Shown here: positions 8,252 to 16,315 of the stretch, piece after piece
Layout: each line of letters starts with the position of its first letter
How positions within the stretch are numbered: position 1 is the first letter of the stretch
Origin: an uncultured Ruminococcus sp.
GTDB taxonomy: Bacteria > Bacillota > Clostridia > Oscillospirales > CAG-272
Length of the DNA stretch: 19,688 bases
Assembly: GCA_902778205.1 (NCBI GenBank)
Contig: CACYWX010000010.1
Location: forward strand, 1-19,688
Direction of reading: 5' to 3'
Position numbers and translations under genes: made by a program
Notes under the pieces: model-generated
Told to the model about the DNA's origin: nothing
Seen by the model: only the letters and a program-made list of their open reading frames with translations
Database searches by the model: none

Positions 8252-9916
8252 TTATTCGTCGATCTTGGCGATGATGACCTTACCGGCGTACTGGCTGTCC
8301 GGCCATGTGTCGTAGGGGCAGACGAACTTACCGCCCACGCTCATGGCGATATGCGCGCCGGTGACGGCGGTGAAGCCCGTCCGGCCCACGGTGCCGATGG
8401 CCTGGCCCTTATCCAGCACGTCGCCCACGGACACGTCGATGGAGCCCAGGTTGTAGTACCAGGTCTTCAGACCCCAGCCGTGGTCGATGACGATCAGGTT
8501 CCCGGCATATTCCAGCCAGCCCGCGTAGACCACCACGCCGGCGTTGCACGCCATGACCACCGTTCCGTCGGGAGCGGAATAGTCCACGCCGTTGGTGCGG
8601 TAAACCGGGGACGCGCTGTCGTTCAGGTAGATGTCCCGGCCGAAGCCCCGCTGCAGGGTGCATTCGCCGGCCATGCCGTCTAAGAAGAACTCGTAGAAGT
8701 ACCGGTTGGCGGAGGAGGAGGCCAGCAGCTCATTTTCCACGGACTCATACTGCATGAGGGCGGCGGAGGACCGGGTCTGCTGGACCACCGACTCGTCCAC
8801 GTACACGTTGGAATAGGGGATGCCGGCTCCGCCGTTGGGGTCCGTCACGTTCAGGGCCACGTGGGCGGTGGTGTTGCCGCAGGTGAAGGTCAGGTCGTAG
8901 GCGCCCGCCGGGGTCTCGATGTCCACGGGGATAAGGGCAACGGCCATGTTGTTTCCCGCGTCGTAGAAGGTGGGGGTATCGGCGTTCGGAAGGGTGGTGG
9001 AGGACAGGGAGATGCTCTCGGGGTTGGTCACGTTGGTCGCCGTCACGGCCACGAACCGGCCCGCGTTGACGGAGGTCATGCCCAGCCAGAATTCGGCCGG
9101 AGCCTTCACATAGGAGGAGAAGCTGTAGACCAGGTCCCCGTAGAAGGAGCGGGAGGCGTCCTGATACCACTTGGCCGAGACCTCCACGTAGATCTGCGGG
9201 ATGCCGCGCAGGGACAGCTCGGACAGGGAATCCAGCATGCCGTCGTAGAGGATGCTTCCGGAGGCGTCGGTGACCTTCACGGAGCAGAAGTCCGGGATCA
9301 TGTCGAAGGCCAGGGCCAGATTGCCCTCCACCTCGTAGGATTCCACGGAGGGATAGACGAAGGAGGACACGTCGGACTCCACGTAGCCGCCCGTATAGTT
9401 CCGGTACAGCCAGGAGGCGGTGTCCGGGGTCACGTCCACGGTGCCGGAGAGGGTCATATTGGGCAGGGAAGCGGCCTTATAGATGCTCTCGGCGTATTTC
9501 GTGGTGATGAAGGCCTCGGCGTCCTCGTCGCTGATCTTGTAGGCGGTGCCGTCCGGTGCGACGAAGTAGCAGGTGGTGGGATCCGTGGTGTAGTAGCACT
9601 CATAGGTCACGGATTTCACCGCGGCGGACACCGTTACCTTGAAGAACTGCTCGCCGAGGAGGGAATCCGGCAGGGAGGTGATGGACTGTCCGTTGTCCTT
9701 CAGGCTGAGGAAGTACCGGATCAGGTCGTCCGCCTCGTCGCCGTCCCGTTCCTTGGTGAAGGCATAGTTGTTCCCGGCCGGGTCATCGATGGAGATGCTG
9801 ACGGCGTTGCCGGTATCCACCGGGGCGCTCTGGATCCGGTGGTAGCTGGCGTAGGCCGCTCCGGTGGGGATCAGGCACAGGACCGCAAGGATCGCAAAGA
9901 GGAGTTTGTTTTTCAC
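8252..9916 (-). CDS. Membrane-anchored protein with degenerate M23/LytM peptidase domain
   Basis: 554 aa from GTG at 9916. I chose this start because AAGGGA lies about eight bases upstream and a hydrophobic segment (residues 5-22, after KNK) follows at once. The longest possible frame would begin at an ATG inside the -10 box. The segment is a signal peptide (possible cut after AYA) or membrane anchor. The middle, about residues 30-400, is a Tyr/Ser/Thr/Asp-rich extracytoplasmic region I do not recognise. The C-terminus (about 430-545) has the M23 fold pattern: GVDYSAPDGTVV, VVYAGWLEYAGNLIVIDHG, KGQAIGTVG. Of the usual catalytic set, D445 and H522 remain. The first zinc His is Thr441, the YAH His is Asn489 and the second His of HxH is Ala524. 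It is therefore probably not an active endopeptidase; a structural or activator role like SpoIIQ or EnvC is inference. It is monocistronic by its own promoter and terminator. Confidence 0.82.
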   Translation of the reverse strand: MKNKLLFAILAVLCLIPTGAAYASYHRIQSAPVDTGNAVSISIDDPAGNNYAFTKERDGDEADDLIRYFLSLKDNGQSITSLPDSLLGEQFFKVTVSAAVKSVTYECYYTTDPTTCYFVAPDGTAYKISDEDAEAFITTKYAESIYKAASLPNMTLSGTVDVTPDTASWLYRNYTGGYVESDVSSFVYPSVESYEVEGNLALAFDMIPDFCSVKVTDASGSILYDGMLDSLSELSLRGIPQIYVEVSAKWYQDASRSFYGDLVYSFSSYVKAPAEFWLGMTSVNAGRFVAVTATNVTNPESISLSSTTLPNADTPTFYDAGNNMAVALIPVDIETPAGAYDLTFTCGNTTAHVALNVTDPNGGAGIPYSNVYVDESVVQQTRSSAALMQYESVENELLASSSANRYFYEFFLDGMAGECTLQRGFGRDIYLNDSASPVYRTNGVDYSAPDGTVVMACNAGVVVYAGWLEYAGNLIVIDHGWGLKTWYYNLGSIDVSVGDVLDKGQAIGTVGRTGFTAVTGAHIAMSVGGKFVCPYDTWPDSQYAGKVIIAKIDE

Positions 9917-9984
9917 GGCAAATCGTCCCTTCCCAGCCGTCCGGAGCCTAGAGGGCCCGCGCGGCTGCTGGAATGTATGGTCAC
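9913..9984 (-). CDS. Possible 23-residue leader peptide overlapping the M23-like start
   Basis: Within the leader of the M23-like gene, GTG at 9984 is preceded by GAGG six bases away. It opens a 23-codon frame whose TGA overlaps the GTG start at 9916 (sequence GTGA), an arrangement typical of translational coupling. The peptide has no recognisable motif. In GC-rich DNA short frames arise easily, so this is weakly supported. Confidence 0.2.
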   Translation of the reverse strand: MTIHSSSRAGPLGSGRLGRDDLP

Positions 9985-10052
9985 GGCGGTCCTCACCCCT
10001 CCGGAACGCGCCCGGGAGAGGCAGAGACAATGACCGCATTGTATTCAAAAGC

Positions 10053-10082
10053 ATTATACCATAACCCGCACCCGAAAATCAA
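10053..10082 (-). promoter_or_regulatory. Sigma-A promoter of the M23-like gene
   Basis: Minus strand TTGATT (10077-10082), an 18-base spacer, then TATAAT (10053-10058) with an extended -10 TG. The expected start near 10046 gives a leader of about 130 bases before GTG 9916. The leader contains a possible CAGCCG/CGGCTG hairpin and the small frame at 9913-9984. Confidence 0.82.
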
Positions 10083-10145
10083 GTGCCGCGGCCCGGCAGG
10101 GGACAAATTATCCGTGAAAAAACCGTATCCTCCGTGTAAAAAATG

Positions 10146-10200
10146 CGGAAAAAGCCCTTCCCTCAGCCGCCCGGAGGCAGTCATCATAAGGGAAGGGCTT
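10146..10200 (-). terminator. Intrinsic terminator closing the DUF1385-to-DUF4091 operon
   Basis: A perfect 12-bp inverted repeat, AAGCCCTTCCCT (10152-10163) and AGGGAAGGGCTT (10189-10200), encloses a 25-base loop that can form a small inner GCC/GGC stem. On the minus strand it is followed by TTTTT directly and a second T run a few bases on. It begins 15 bases past the stop of the DUF4091 gene. There is no T run on the plus side, so it acts on the minus strand. Confidence 0.9.
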
Positions 10201-10215
10201 GAATCCGGGAAGGGA

Positions 10216-11862
10216 TCAGAGATTCTCCTCGATCAGCCGGTTGACCTCGGCCCGGAGGGTCTCCATCCATTCCGTGCTGTGGGGGTACTTCGAGAAGGTC
10301 ACCTCGCCGTCCCGCTCCAGGACCGCCATGACGGCGTCCCGTCCGGCCAGACGCTCGGCCAGGTCCATGGCGCGGCGGTCCTGCAGGGCCATGGTGAAGG
10401 CCTTCATATGGAGGGTCTCCCAGGGCTCGCCGTGGGGACCGGGATACACCGCGAAGCAGTCTCCGGCGGGGACGAAATACTCGCCGTCGGTGATCGCGAA
10501 GGGATCCACCGGCCGGACGGAGTACTGGGAGTTATAGAAGTTGAATCCCCACTGCAGGAAGCCGGCGATTTTGTACTTCCAGAATTGGGCTCCGATCACC
10601 CGGGTCCGTGCCATGGGCATGGCCACGAAGCGGTTGGACACGTCCACGCCCTGGCTGCAACAGTAGTAGGTCCAGAGCCCGGGGATGCCCGCCTCGAGGA
10701 AGGGCTCGATGTGATTGCTGGAGGGGATGGGGTTGGAGCAGGCGCCGGTCTTGTAGAACTCGAAGGAGGAGAGGGCGTCCATGACGGGATGCCCCTCCAG
10801 CAGGTCCGCGATCTGCTCCCTGGCGGTCCGGTAGGAGTCCAGATGATCCAGGCCCGGCTCGTCGGAGATGTGGAAGAGGAGCCTGTCCGCAACGCCCAGC
10901 TCTTCCATCTTCGGAAGGAACGCCTTCAGAAACGCCCGCAGGAAGTCCCGGTATTCCGGGGAGGCGGCGTCGGTCTCCCAGCCGAAGAGACGCCGGTACT
11001 CGCCGTTCTCCCAGCCCATGATCTTCGGGGCGTGCTTCGCTCCCCACTGGGTATAGAAATGGGATACCTCGTAGTACTCCACGCCCACGTTCTTCGCCAG
11101 GTTCACCCACTGCTCCACGCGGTCGAAGCCGAAGGACCAGCCGTCGTCGGTTTTCGTCACGTCCACCAGCTGGGTGGTCCGTCTCTCTCCTCCCACGGCG
11201 GTGTCCAGCGGAGGCGTGAAGACGGGCATCAGGATGGTGTTGATCCCGTTCTCCACGGCGGCGCGCATGAACTTGCCGATGTACTCGCAGTGCTTCGGGG
11301 AGAAGGTCTCCAGGTCGTAGTAGTTGGCGATGCAGTCGCAGTGGAACCATTCGGTGACGATCATGTCCTGCTTCGGAAGGGCGGCGGCGATGACGTGGAG
11401 GGTGATTTCCGCGGAATAGGCCGTCTCCCCGGATTCGAAGCGAACCGCCACGGGGTAGTCTCCCGGCTCCAGGGTCAGCGGCACCTTCACCGTCACCCAC
11501 AGAGCCTTCAGCTCCCCATAGGTCACCATGACGTTCCCGTCGGGACGGAGGGGCTGGAGCAGATCGGGGTAGAGACCGGGGGTCTTGCGCAGATAGTTGT
11601 CGTCCGCGTTCCGGTAGGCAGGCATCCGGACGGGCACCTGCTCCACGGTCCGGACGGTGATCCAGTTCTTCAGCGGGGACACCACGTCCAGGCGGAACAT
11701 GGCCTTGGGATGATGGGCTGGCTCGTCGGAGGTATAGGCCACCTCGAAGGAGAATTCCTCTCCCAGAAGAGCCTCGCCGCGGGTGATGGCTTTCTTGCTG
11801 CCGAAATCCTCGTCCATGAAGCACTTCTCCATGGCGGAAATCGCTTTGATGAGAATGGACAT
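10216..11862 (-). CDS. DUF4091 / GH123-like glycoside hydrolase family protein
   Basis: 548 aa with no signal peptide, so probably cytoplasmic. Residues about 1-185 form beta-rich segments (for example PLTLEPGDYPVAVRF), as in the N-terminal sandwich of this family. From about 190 a TIM-barrel-like region carries TEWFHCDCIANYY, a WQV-type helix and LLFHISDEP. D334 and E335 in SDEP correspond to the Asp-Glu pair used for substrate-assisted catalysis in GH123 N-acetyl-beta-galactosaminidases. The C-terminal part has GLWTYYCC, KYKIAGFLQWGFNFY and a PGPHGEP loop, characteristic of DUF4091. The substrate is unknown; action on an N-acetylhexosamine is inference. ATG at 11862 has AGGAG eight bases upstream. 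It is the last gene of the operon, 54 bases behind ddl. Confidence 0.85.
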   Translation of the reverse strand: MSILIKAISAMEKCFMDEDFGSKKAITRGEALLGEEFSFEVAYTSDEPAHHPKAMFRLDVVSPLKNWITVRTVEQVPVRMPAYRNADDNYLRKTPGLYPDLLQPLRPDGNVMVTYGELKALWVTVKVPLTLEPGDYPVAVRFESGETAYSAEITLHVIAAALPKQDMIVTEWFHCDCIANYYDLETFSPKHCEYIGKFMRAAVENGINTILMPVFTPPLDTAVGGERRTTQLVDVTKTDDGWSFGFDRVEQWVNLAKNVGVEYYEVSHFYTQWGAKHAPKIMGWENGEYRRLFGWETDAASPEYRDFLRAFLKAFLPKMEELGVADRLLFHISDEPGLDHLDSYRTAREQIADLLEGHPVMDALSSFEFYKTGACSNPIPSSNHIEPFLEAGIPGLWTYYCCSQGVDVSNRFVAMPMARTRVIGAQFWKYKIAGFLQWGFNFYNSQYSVRPVDPFAITDGEYFVPAGDCFAVYPGPHGEPWETLHMKAFTMALQDRRAMDLAERLAGRDAVMAVLERDGEVTFSKYPHSTEWMETLRAEVNRLIEENL

Positions 11863-11916
11863 ATCTGAAACTCCTGTCGGGAAGGAAATTTGGCCGGATT
11901 TCTGCTTCCGGAATCG

Positions 11917-12975
11917 TCACAGAGCGCTTTCGATGAGGCGGCTGAGGAGATCGCGGTAGGAGACGCCGTCGTTCACCATCATCTTCGGGTACATGGAAAT
12001 GGGGGTGAAGCCGGGAAGGGTGTTGATCTCGTTGAAGACGAACTCACCGCTCTCCGTGCAGAAGAAATCCACCCGGGAGAAGCCCCGGCAGTCCAGGGCC
12101 CGGAAGATGTCCGCCGCGTATCCGCGCACCTCGTCCTGCTTTTCGGGGGACAGGCGGGCGGGCAGATAGAAGGAGGAGGCGTCGCTGATGTACTTGGTCT
12201 CATAGTCGTAGAATTCGGAGGACCCGGTGTCGATTTCCGCGGGGTGGGCCACGGTGACCTTCCCGTGCTCCTCCAGCACCGCCACCTCGATCTCCCGGCC
12301 CACGATGCACTCCTCCACCAGAACCTTGGTGTCCTCCCGGAGAGCGGCGCGCACGGCCTCATCGAACCGGTCGGCGGTCTTGACCTTGGTGACGCCTACG
12401 GAGGAGCCCGCCCGGGACGGCTTGACGAACATGGGATAGCCGAACTTCCGCTCCGCCTCCTCCCGGATCCGGAGAAGATCGTCCCCGTTCCGGACCGCGT
12501 CCGCCTTGACCACCACGGCCTTCGCCAGCCGGACGGAGGTCTCGCTTGCGACGATGGCCTTGGCGGCGGCCTTGTCCATGCAGACCGCGGAGGACTGGCA
12601 GTCGCAGCCCACCACCGGGATGCCCGCCACGGCGAAGAGGCCCTGCATGGTGCCGTCCTCGCAGAACTTTCCGTGGATCATGGGCAGGACCGCGTCGACG
12701 CGGATGTGCTCGGGGCCGCAGTCCCGCATGACCAGGACGGTGCCGTCGGAGAAGTCCACGGCCAGGGGGAACTTTTTCCCGCTCTCCCAGGTGTCCGCGG
12801 CGATCATGGCGGGGTCGTCCTCGAACCAGTACATCCGTCCTTCGCGGGTGATGCCGCAGAGACGCACGTCGTACCGGTCCGTGTCGATGTTTTCAATGGC
12901 TCCCGTGGCGGAGGACAGGGAGACCTCGTATTCGGAGGACTTCCCCCCGAAGAGGATCAGAATGGTTTTCTTCAT
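11917..12975 (-). CDS. ddl: D-alanine--D-alanine ligase family protein
   Basis: ATP-grasp ligase of 352 aa that joins two D-amino acids for the peptidoglycan stem peptide in the cytoplasm. Visible: FGGKSSEYEVSL with the substrate-orienting Glu17, HGKFCEDG with His101, CMDK, KPSRAGSSVGV (residues 185-195, phosphate and substrate loop), the omega loop EFYDYETKY (254-262), SRVDFF with Arg301 and Asp303, and the metal motif FNEINT with Glu316 and Asn318. The omega loop is of the D-Ala:D-Ala ligase type (YE.KY). The N-terminal block (SSEYEVSLSSA, ENIDT, GITREG) and VVGCD..SSA.CMDK recall VanG-group D-Ala-D-Ser ligases, so the second substrate is not settled. No vanXY, vanT or van two-component genes are nearby, which favours ordinary wall synthesis. 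AAAGG lies seven bases before the ATG. Confidence 0.92.
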   Translation of the reverse strand: MKKTILILFGGKSSEYEVSLSSATGAIENIDTDRYDVRLCGITREGRMYWFEDDPAMIAADTWESGKKFPLAVDFSDGTVLVMRDCGPEHIRVDAVLPMIHGKFCEDGTMQGLFAVAGIPVVGCDCQSSAVCMDKAAAKAIVASETSVRLAKAVVVKADAVRNGDDLLRIREEAERKFGYPMFVKPSRAGSSVGVTKVKTADRFDEAVRAALREDTKVLVEECIVGREIEVAVLEEHGKVTVAHPAEIDTGSSEFYDYETKYISDASSFYLPARLSPEKQDEVRGYAADIFRALDCRGFSRVDFFCTESGEFVFNEINTLPGFTPISMYPKMMVNDGVSYRDLLSRLIESAL

Positions 12976-13003
12976 GTGTCAGCCTTTCGTCTTTTGTATG
13001 GAA

Positions 13004-13020
13004 GGAACGCGCCGCGTTCC
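13004..13020. terminator. GC-rich hairpin between cimA and ddl, weak terminator candidate
   Basis: GGAACGCG and CGCGTTCC flank one base, giving about seven pairs and a three-base loop in the 77-base cimA-ddl gap. The minus strand continues with TTCC rather than a real T run. It may reduce read-through or stabilise a processed end, but is unlikely to stop transcription fully. A second small stem (CTGT/ACAG) lies just upstream on the minus strand. Confidence 0.4.
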
Positions 13021-13052
13021 GGATTCTGTTGATGATACAGGGCAGATCCCCG

Positions 13053-14639
13053 TCATTGTGCGGACTCCCTGCGCGTCAGGGCGTATTCCACGGAGTCCCG
13101 CAGGGCCTGCCAGGAGGCGTTGATGATGTCGGAGGACACGCCCACCGTGCGCCAGACCGTCCGGCCGTCGGTGGATTCGATGGCGACCCGGACGGCGGAG
13201 GCGGTGGCTCTGGTGTCCAGGACACGTACCCGGTAGTCCGTCAGCCGAACCGCCTCCAGCTCCGGATAGAACCGGGTCAGGGCGCGGCGGAGAGCCTCGT
13301 CGATGGCGTTGACGGGACCGTTTCCCTCGCCGGCGGTCAGGTACTCCCGGTCTCCCACGGCGATTTTGATGACCGCGGAGGCGGAGAACAGATCCCCGGC
13401 GGGGCGGTCCTTCTCCGTGGGCTCGTCGATGACCACCTTGAGGCTCAGAAGCTCGAAGAACCGCTTCCGGCGCCCCAGGACCTCCTCCAGCGCCAGGGTC
13501 AGGGAGGCTCCCGCGTCCTCGTAGTCGAACCCGGCGGCCTCCCGCTCCCGGATCATGGAGGCGGCCCGGACCACACGCTCGTCGTCCTTGGACAGTTCCG
13601 CTCCGGGAAGAAGGGTGTTCACCCGGTCCAGAATCGCCGCCCGGCCGCTCAGCCCGCTGATGACTGTGTTCCGGACGTTGCCCACGACGGCGGGATCCAT
13701 GTGCTCGAAGGCGGCGGGGGACTTTCTCACCCCGTCGATGTGGGCGCCGGCCTTATGGGTGAAGGCGTAGCCTCCCACAAAGGGCGCGCTCTCGTCGAAG
13801 GACAGGTTCGCCGCGTCGCAGACGGTCCGGGCGGTCTCCGTGAGGCTCCTGATGCGGTCCCCCACGCAGTCGAAGCCCAGCTTGATCTGCAAAACCGGGA
13901 TCAGGGTGCAGAGATCGGCGTTCCCGCACCGTTCTCCGACGCCGGACACGGTCCCCTGTACGTGGGACGCTCCGGCCAGAACGGCGGAGACGGCGGCGGC
14001 CGCGGCCATGCCCATGTCGTTGTGGCAGTGGATGCCCACGGTCTTCCCGGGATGGGCCTGCACCACCGCGCCCGTCACCATGCCGATCACGTCCGGAAGC
14101 ATGCCGCCGTTGGTGTCGCACAGGACCACCGCGGAGGCTCCGGCACCGTAGGCTTCGTCCACCGCCCGCATGGCGTATTCCGGGGAGTCGGCCCAGCCGC
14201 TGAAGAAGTGCTCCGCGTCGAAGACGACCTCCTTGCCGGCATCCCGCAGGACCCGGATGCTCTCCCGGATGATCCGGAGGTTTTCCTCCGGCGTGGTCCC
14301 CAGCACCTCCGTCACCTGGTAAAGCCAGGCCTTGCCGTAGATCACGGCGACGGGCACGGGGGCGTCCGCGGCCATCCGGAGCAGGCGGTCGGAGGCGGGA
14401 TCCGTTCCCACCCGGGCCGTCCGCGTAAAGACCGCCAGCCGCGCGCGCTTCAGCTTTTCATGGCGCAGGGACTCGAAAAAGGCGGCGGAGGCGTCGTCCG
14501 TGATCATGCCCGCCTCGATGCAGGATACGCCGAGATCGTCCAGGGCGTGAATGACCCTCCGGCGGTCGTCCGGGGAGAACTCCACCCCGACGCCCTGGGT
14601 CCCGTCCCGCAGCGTGGTGTCCAGTATGTCCAGCTTCAT
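13053..14639 (-). CDS. cimA: (R)-citramalate synthase (CimA type)
   Basis: 528 aa enzyme that would condense pyruvate and acetyl-CoA to (R)-citramalate, the threonine-independent entry to isoleucine. Visible: DTTLRDGTQG at residues 7-16 (catalytic Arg11, metal Asp12), FDAEHFFSGW (140-149, a CimA hallmark), CDTNGG, HCHNDMG (204-210, metal histidines), GTVSGVGERCGNADL and a C-terminal regulatory domain from about 390. FDAEHFF and the overall length separate it from LeuA and homocitrate synthase. One oddity: where CimA normally has GGWPGSNPKD, this has IEAGMITDDASAAFF. ATG 14639 was chosen over a frame opening 51 codons upstream because GGAG lies five bases before it and the upstream part lies inside leuA. 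It begins 13 bases after the leuA stop. Confidence 0.9.
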   Translation of the reverse strand: MKLDILDTTLRDGTQGVGVEFSPDDRRRVIHALDDLGVSCIEAGMITDDASAAFFESLRHEKLKRARLAVFTRTARVGTDPASDRLLRMAADAPVPVAVIYGKAWLYQVTEVLGTTPEENLRIIRESIRVLRDAGKEVVFDAEHFFSGWADSPEYAMRAVDEAYGAGASAVVLCDTNGGMLPDVIGMVTGAVVQAHPGKTVGIHCHNDMGMAAAAAVSAVLAGASHVQGTVSGVGERCGNADLCTLIPVLQIKLGFDCVGDRIRSLTETARTVCDAANLSFDESAPFVGGYAFTHKAGAHIDGVRKSPAAFEHMDPAVVGNVRNTVISGLSGRAAILDRVNTLLPGAELSKDDERVVRAASMIREREAAGFDYEDAGASLTLALEEVLGRRKRFFELLSLKVVIDEPTEKDRPAGDLFSASAVIKIAVGDREYLTAGEGNGPVNAIDEALRRALTRFYPELEAVRLTDYRVRVLDTRATASAVRVAIESTDGRTVWRTVGVSSDIINASWQALRDSVEYALTRRESAQ

Positions 14640-14652
14640 ATGCACTCCGCCC

Positions 14653-16281
14653 TTATTCCGCGGGGCTTTCCTCTCCGGCGGCTTCCCGCATGGCCGTCCA
14701 TTTGTTGATAGCGCCGAGATAGGCCTTGATGGATGCCTTGATGACGTCCGTGGACACGCCGCGGCCCGAAAAGACGGTTCCGGATTCCGCATCCCGGATC
14801 TTGACCTTCGCCTCGCCCAGGGCGTCCGTGCCCTCGGTGACGGCCGTGATGCCGTAGGACACCAGCTCCACCCGGCCCGCCGATCCGTCCGCGCCCGCGA
14901 TGCGGTTCACGGCGTTGAAGGCGGCGTCCACGGGACCCTCCCCGGGAGCGGCCTCCGTGGCAACGGGGTTTCCCTCCTCGGAGCCCCCGGGCTCCTTGAC
15001 GATCAGGGACACCAGCGCCATGGCCCGGATATGGTTCCCGGACTGGATCTGGAAGGTCTCGAGGTAGTACCGGCCCTCCCGGGAATCCAGGTATTCGCCC
15101 ACGATGGCCCGGATGTCGTCGTCCGTCATGACGGATTTCTTGTCGGCGATCTCCTTGAACCGGGCGAAGGCGGCGTCGATGCCGGCGGCGTCCAGGGTGT
15201 AGCCCAGCTGGGCCGTCCGGTCCGCGAAGGCGTGGCGTCCGCTGAGCTTGCCGAGGACGATGGTGTTGGCGTTGAGTCCGATCTCCTCCGGCTTCATGAT
15301 CTCGTAGGTGCCCCGGGCCGCCATGACGCCGTGCTGATGGATCCCGGAGGCGTGGGCGAAGGCGTTGGCACCTACCACGGCCTTGTTGGGAGCCACGGCG
15401 ATACCGGACAGGGAGGCCACCAGACGGGAGGTCTCCGTGATTTCATGGGGATCGATCCGGCAGGAAAGCTCCTCGCCCCGGTTCCGGATGGCGTCCCGCC
15501 GGACCCGCAGGGCCATGACGATTTCCTCCATGGCGGCGTTTCCGGCCCGCTCTCCCAGGCCGTTCACCGTGCATTCGATCTGCTCCGCGCCGCATTCCGC
15601 CGCCGCCAGGGAATTGGCCGTGGCCATGCCCAGGTCGTTGTGGCAGTGGACGCTGAGGCGGTAGGAGCCCGGGACCTTCTCCCTGAGTCCCGTGAGGATC
15701 CGGCGGAACTCGTCCGGGGTGGTGTAGCCGACGGTATCGGGGATGTTCACGATCTGTGCCCCTTCCTCCGCCGCGCACCGCACCGCCTCCGCCAGAAAGT
15801 CCGGATCGGTCCGGGTGGCGTCCTCGGCGGAGAATTCCACCTCGTCGAAGGCGGGGCGTCCGTCCTCCCGGCAGAGGGTCCGTCCGTAGGCAACGCAGTC
15901 GCGGATCCTCTGAAGGCACTCCTCCCGGGTGATCCGCAGCTTGTATTCCAGATGGATGTCGCTGGTGGCGATGAAGACGTGCAGGCGGGATCTTCGCGCT
16001 TCCCGGACGGCCTTTGCGGCGGCGTCCACGTCGTCCCGGCGCATCCTGGCCAGGGCGGACACCACGGTATCTCCCAGTCTTCCCTTCCCCGAGGCCTCGG
16101 CAATGCCCGCCACGGCCTCCGCGTCGCCGGGAGAGGAGGCGGGAAATCCGGCTTCGATGACGTCCACGCCGGCCTTGGCCAGTCTCAGGGCAATATCCAG
16201 CTTCTGCCGGGGGCCGAAATGCACGCCCGGCGTCTGTTCTCCGTCCCGGAGGGTGGTGTCGTAGATCTGAATCTGTATCAT
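14653..16281 (-). CDS. leuA: 2-isopropylmalate synthase
   Basis: 542 aa enzyme condensing acetyl-CoA with 2-oxoisovalerate, the first committed step of leucine synthesis. Visible: YDTTLRDGEQTPGV (residues 7-20, Arg12 and Asp13), VIEAGFPASSPGD, HCHNDLGMATANS (212-224), NGLGERAGNA (240-249) and FAHASGIHQHG near 310, all LeuA signatures. A C-terminal LeuA-type allosteric dimer domain (about 395-530) with GPVDAAFNAVNRI and VSTDVIKASIKAYL suggests leucine feedback inhibition. ATG at 16281 lies 34 bases after prmC; an AAGGA occurs 14 bases upstream, farther than ideal, so translation may depend on coupling. It forms a tandem pair with the related cimA. leuB, leuC and leuD, whose products could serve both pathways, are not in the window. 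Confidence 0.95.
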   Translation of the reverse strand: MIQIQIYDTTLRDGEQTPGVHFGPRQKLDIALRLAKAGVDVIEAGFPASSPGDAEAVAGIAEASGKGRLGDTVVSALARMRRDDVDAAAKAVREARRSRLHVFIATSDIHLEYKLRITREECLQRIRDCVAYGRTLCREDGRPAFDEVEFSAEDATRTDPDFLAEAVRCAAEEGAQIVNIPDTVGYTTPDEFRRILTGLREKVPGSYRLSVHCHNDLGMATANSLAAAECGAEQIECTVNGLGERAGNAAMEEIVMALRVRRDAIRNRGEELSCRIDPHEITETSRLVASLSGIAVAPNKAVVGANAFAHASGIHQHGVMAARGTYEIMKPEEIGLNANTIVLGKLSGRHAFADRTAQLGYTLDAAGIDAAFARFKEIADKKSVMTDDDIRAIVGEYLDSREGRYYLETFQIQSGNHIRAMALVSLIVKEPGGSEEGNPVATEAAPGEGPVDAAFNAVNRIAGADGSAGRVELVSYGITAVTEGTDALGEAKVKIRDAESGTVFSGRGVSTDVIKASIKAYLGAINKWTAMREAAGEESPAE

Positions 16282-16315
16282 GATGAGGAAATCTGTCCTT
16301 CGTTCAGCTGTCGTT

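Noticed and set aside
1887..8315. A 2142-codon open frame on the plus strand, antisense to addA and addB
   Set aside because: Its product is a low-complexity Arg/Gly/Pro/His-rich sequence with no motifs. It is explained by the GC-rich codon usage of two well-recognised genes on the other strand.
8252..10054. A 600-aa start at ATG 10054 for the M23-like gene
   Set aside because: That ATG lies inside the -10 box of the promoter, so it would not be in the transcript. GTG 9916 has a proper binding site and begins the signal or anchor segment.
9973..11868. A 631-codon plus-strand frame opposite the DUF4091 gene
   Set aside because: It runs through a terminator and promoter region and mirrors a recognisable gene; the composition is typical of an antisense shadow.
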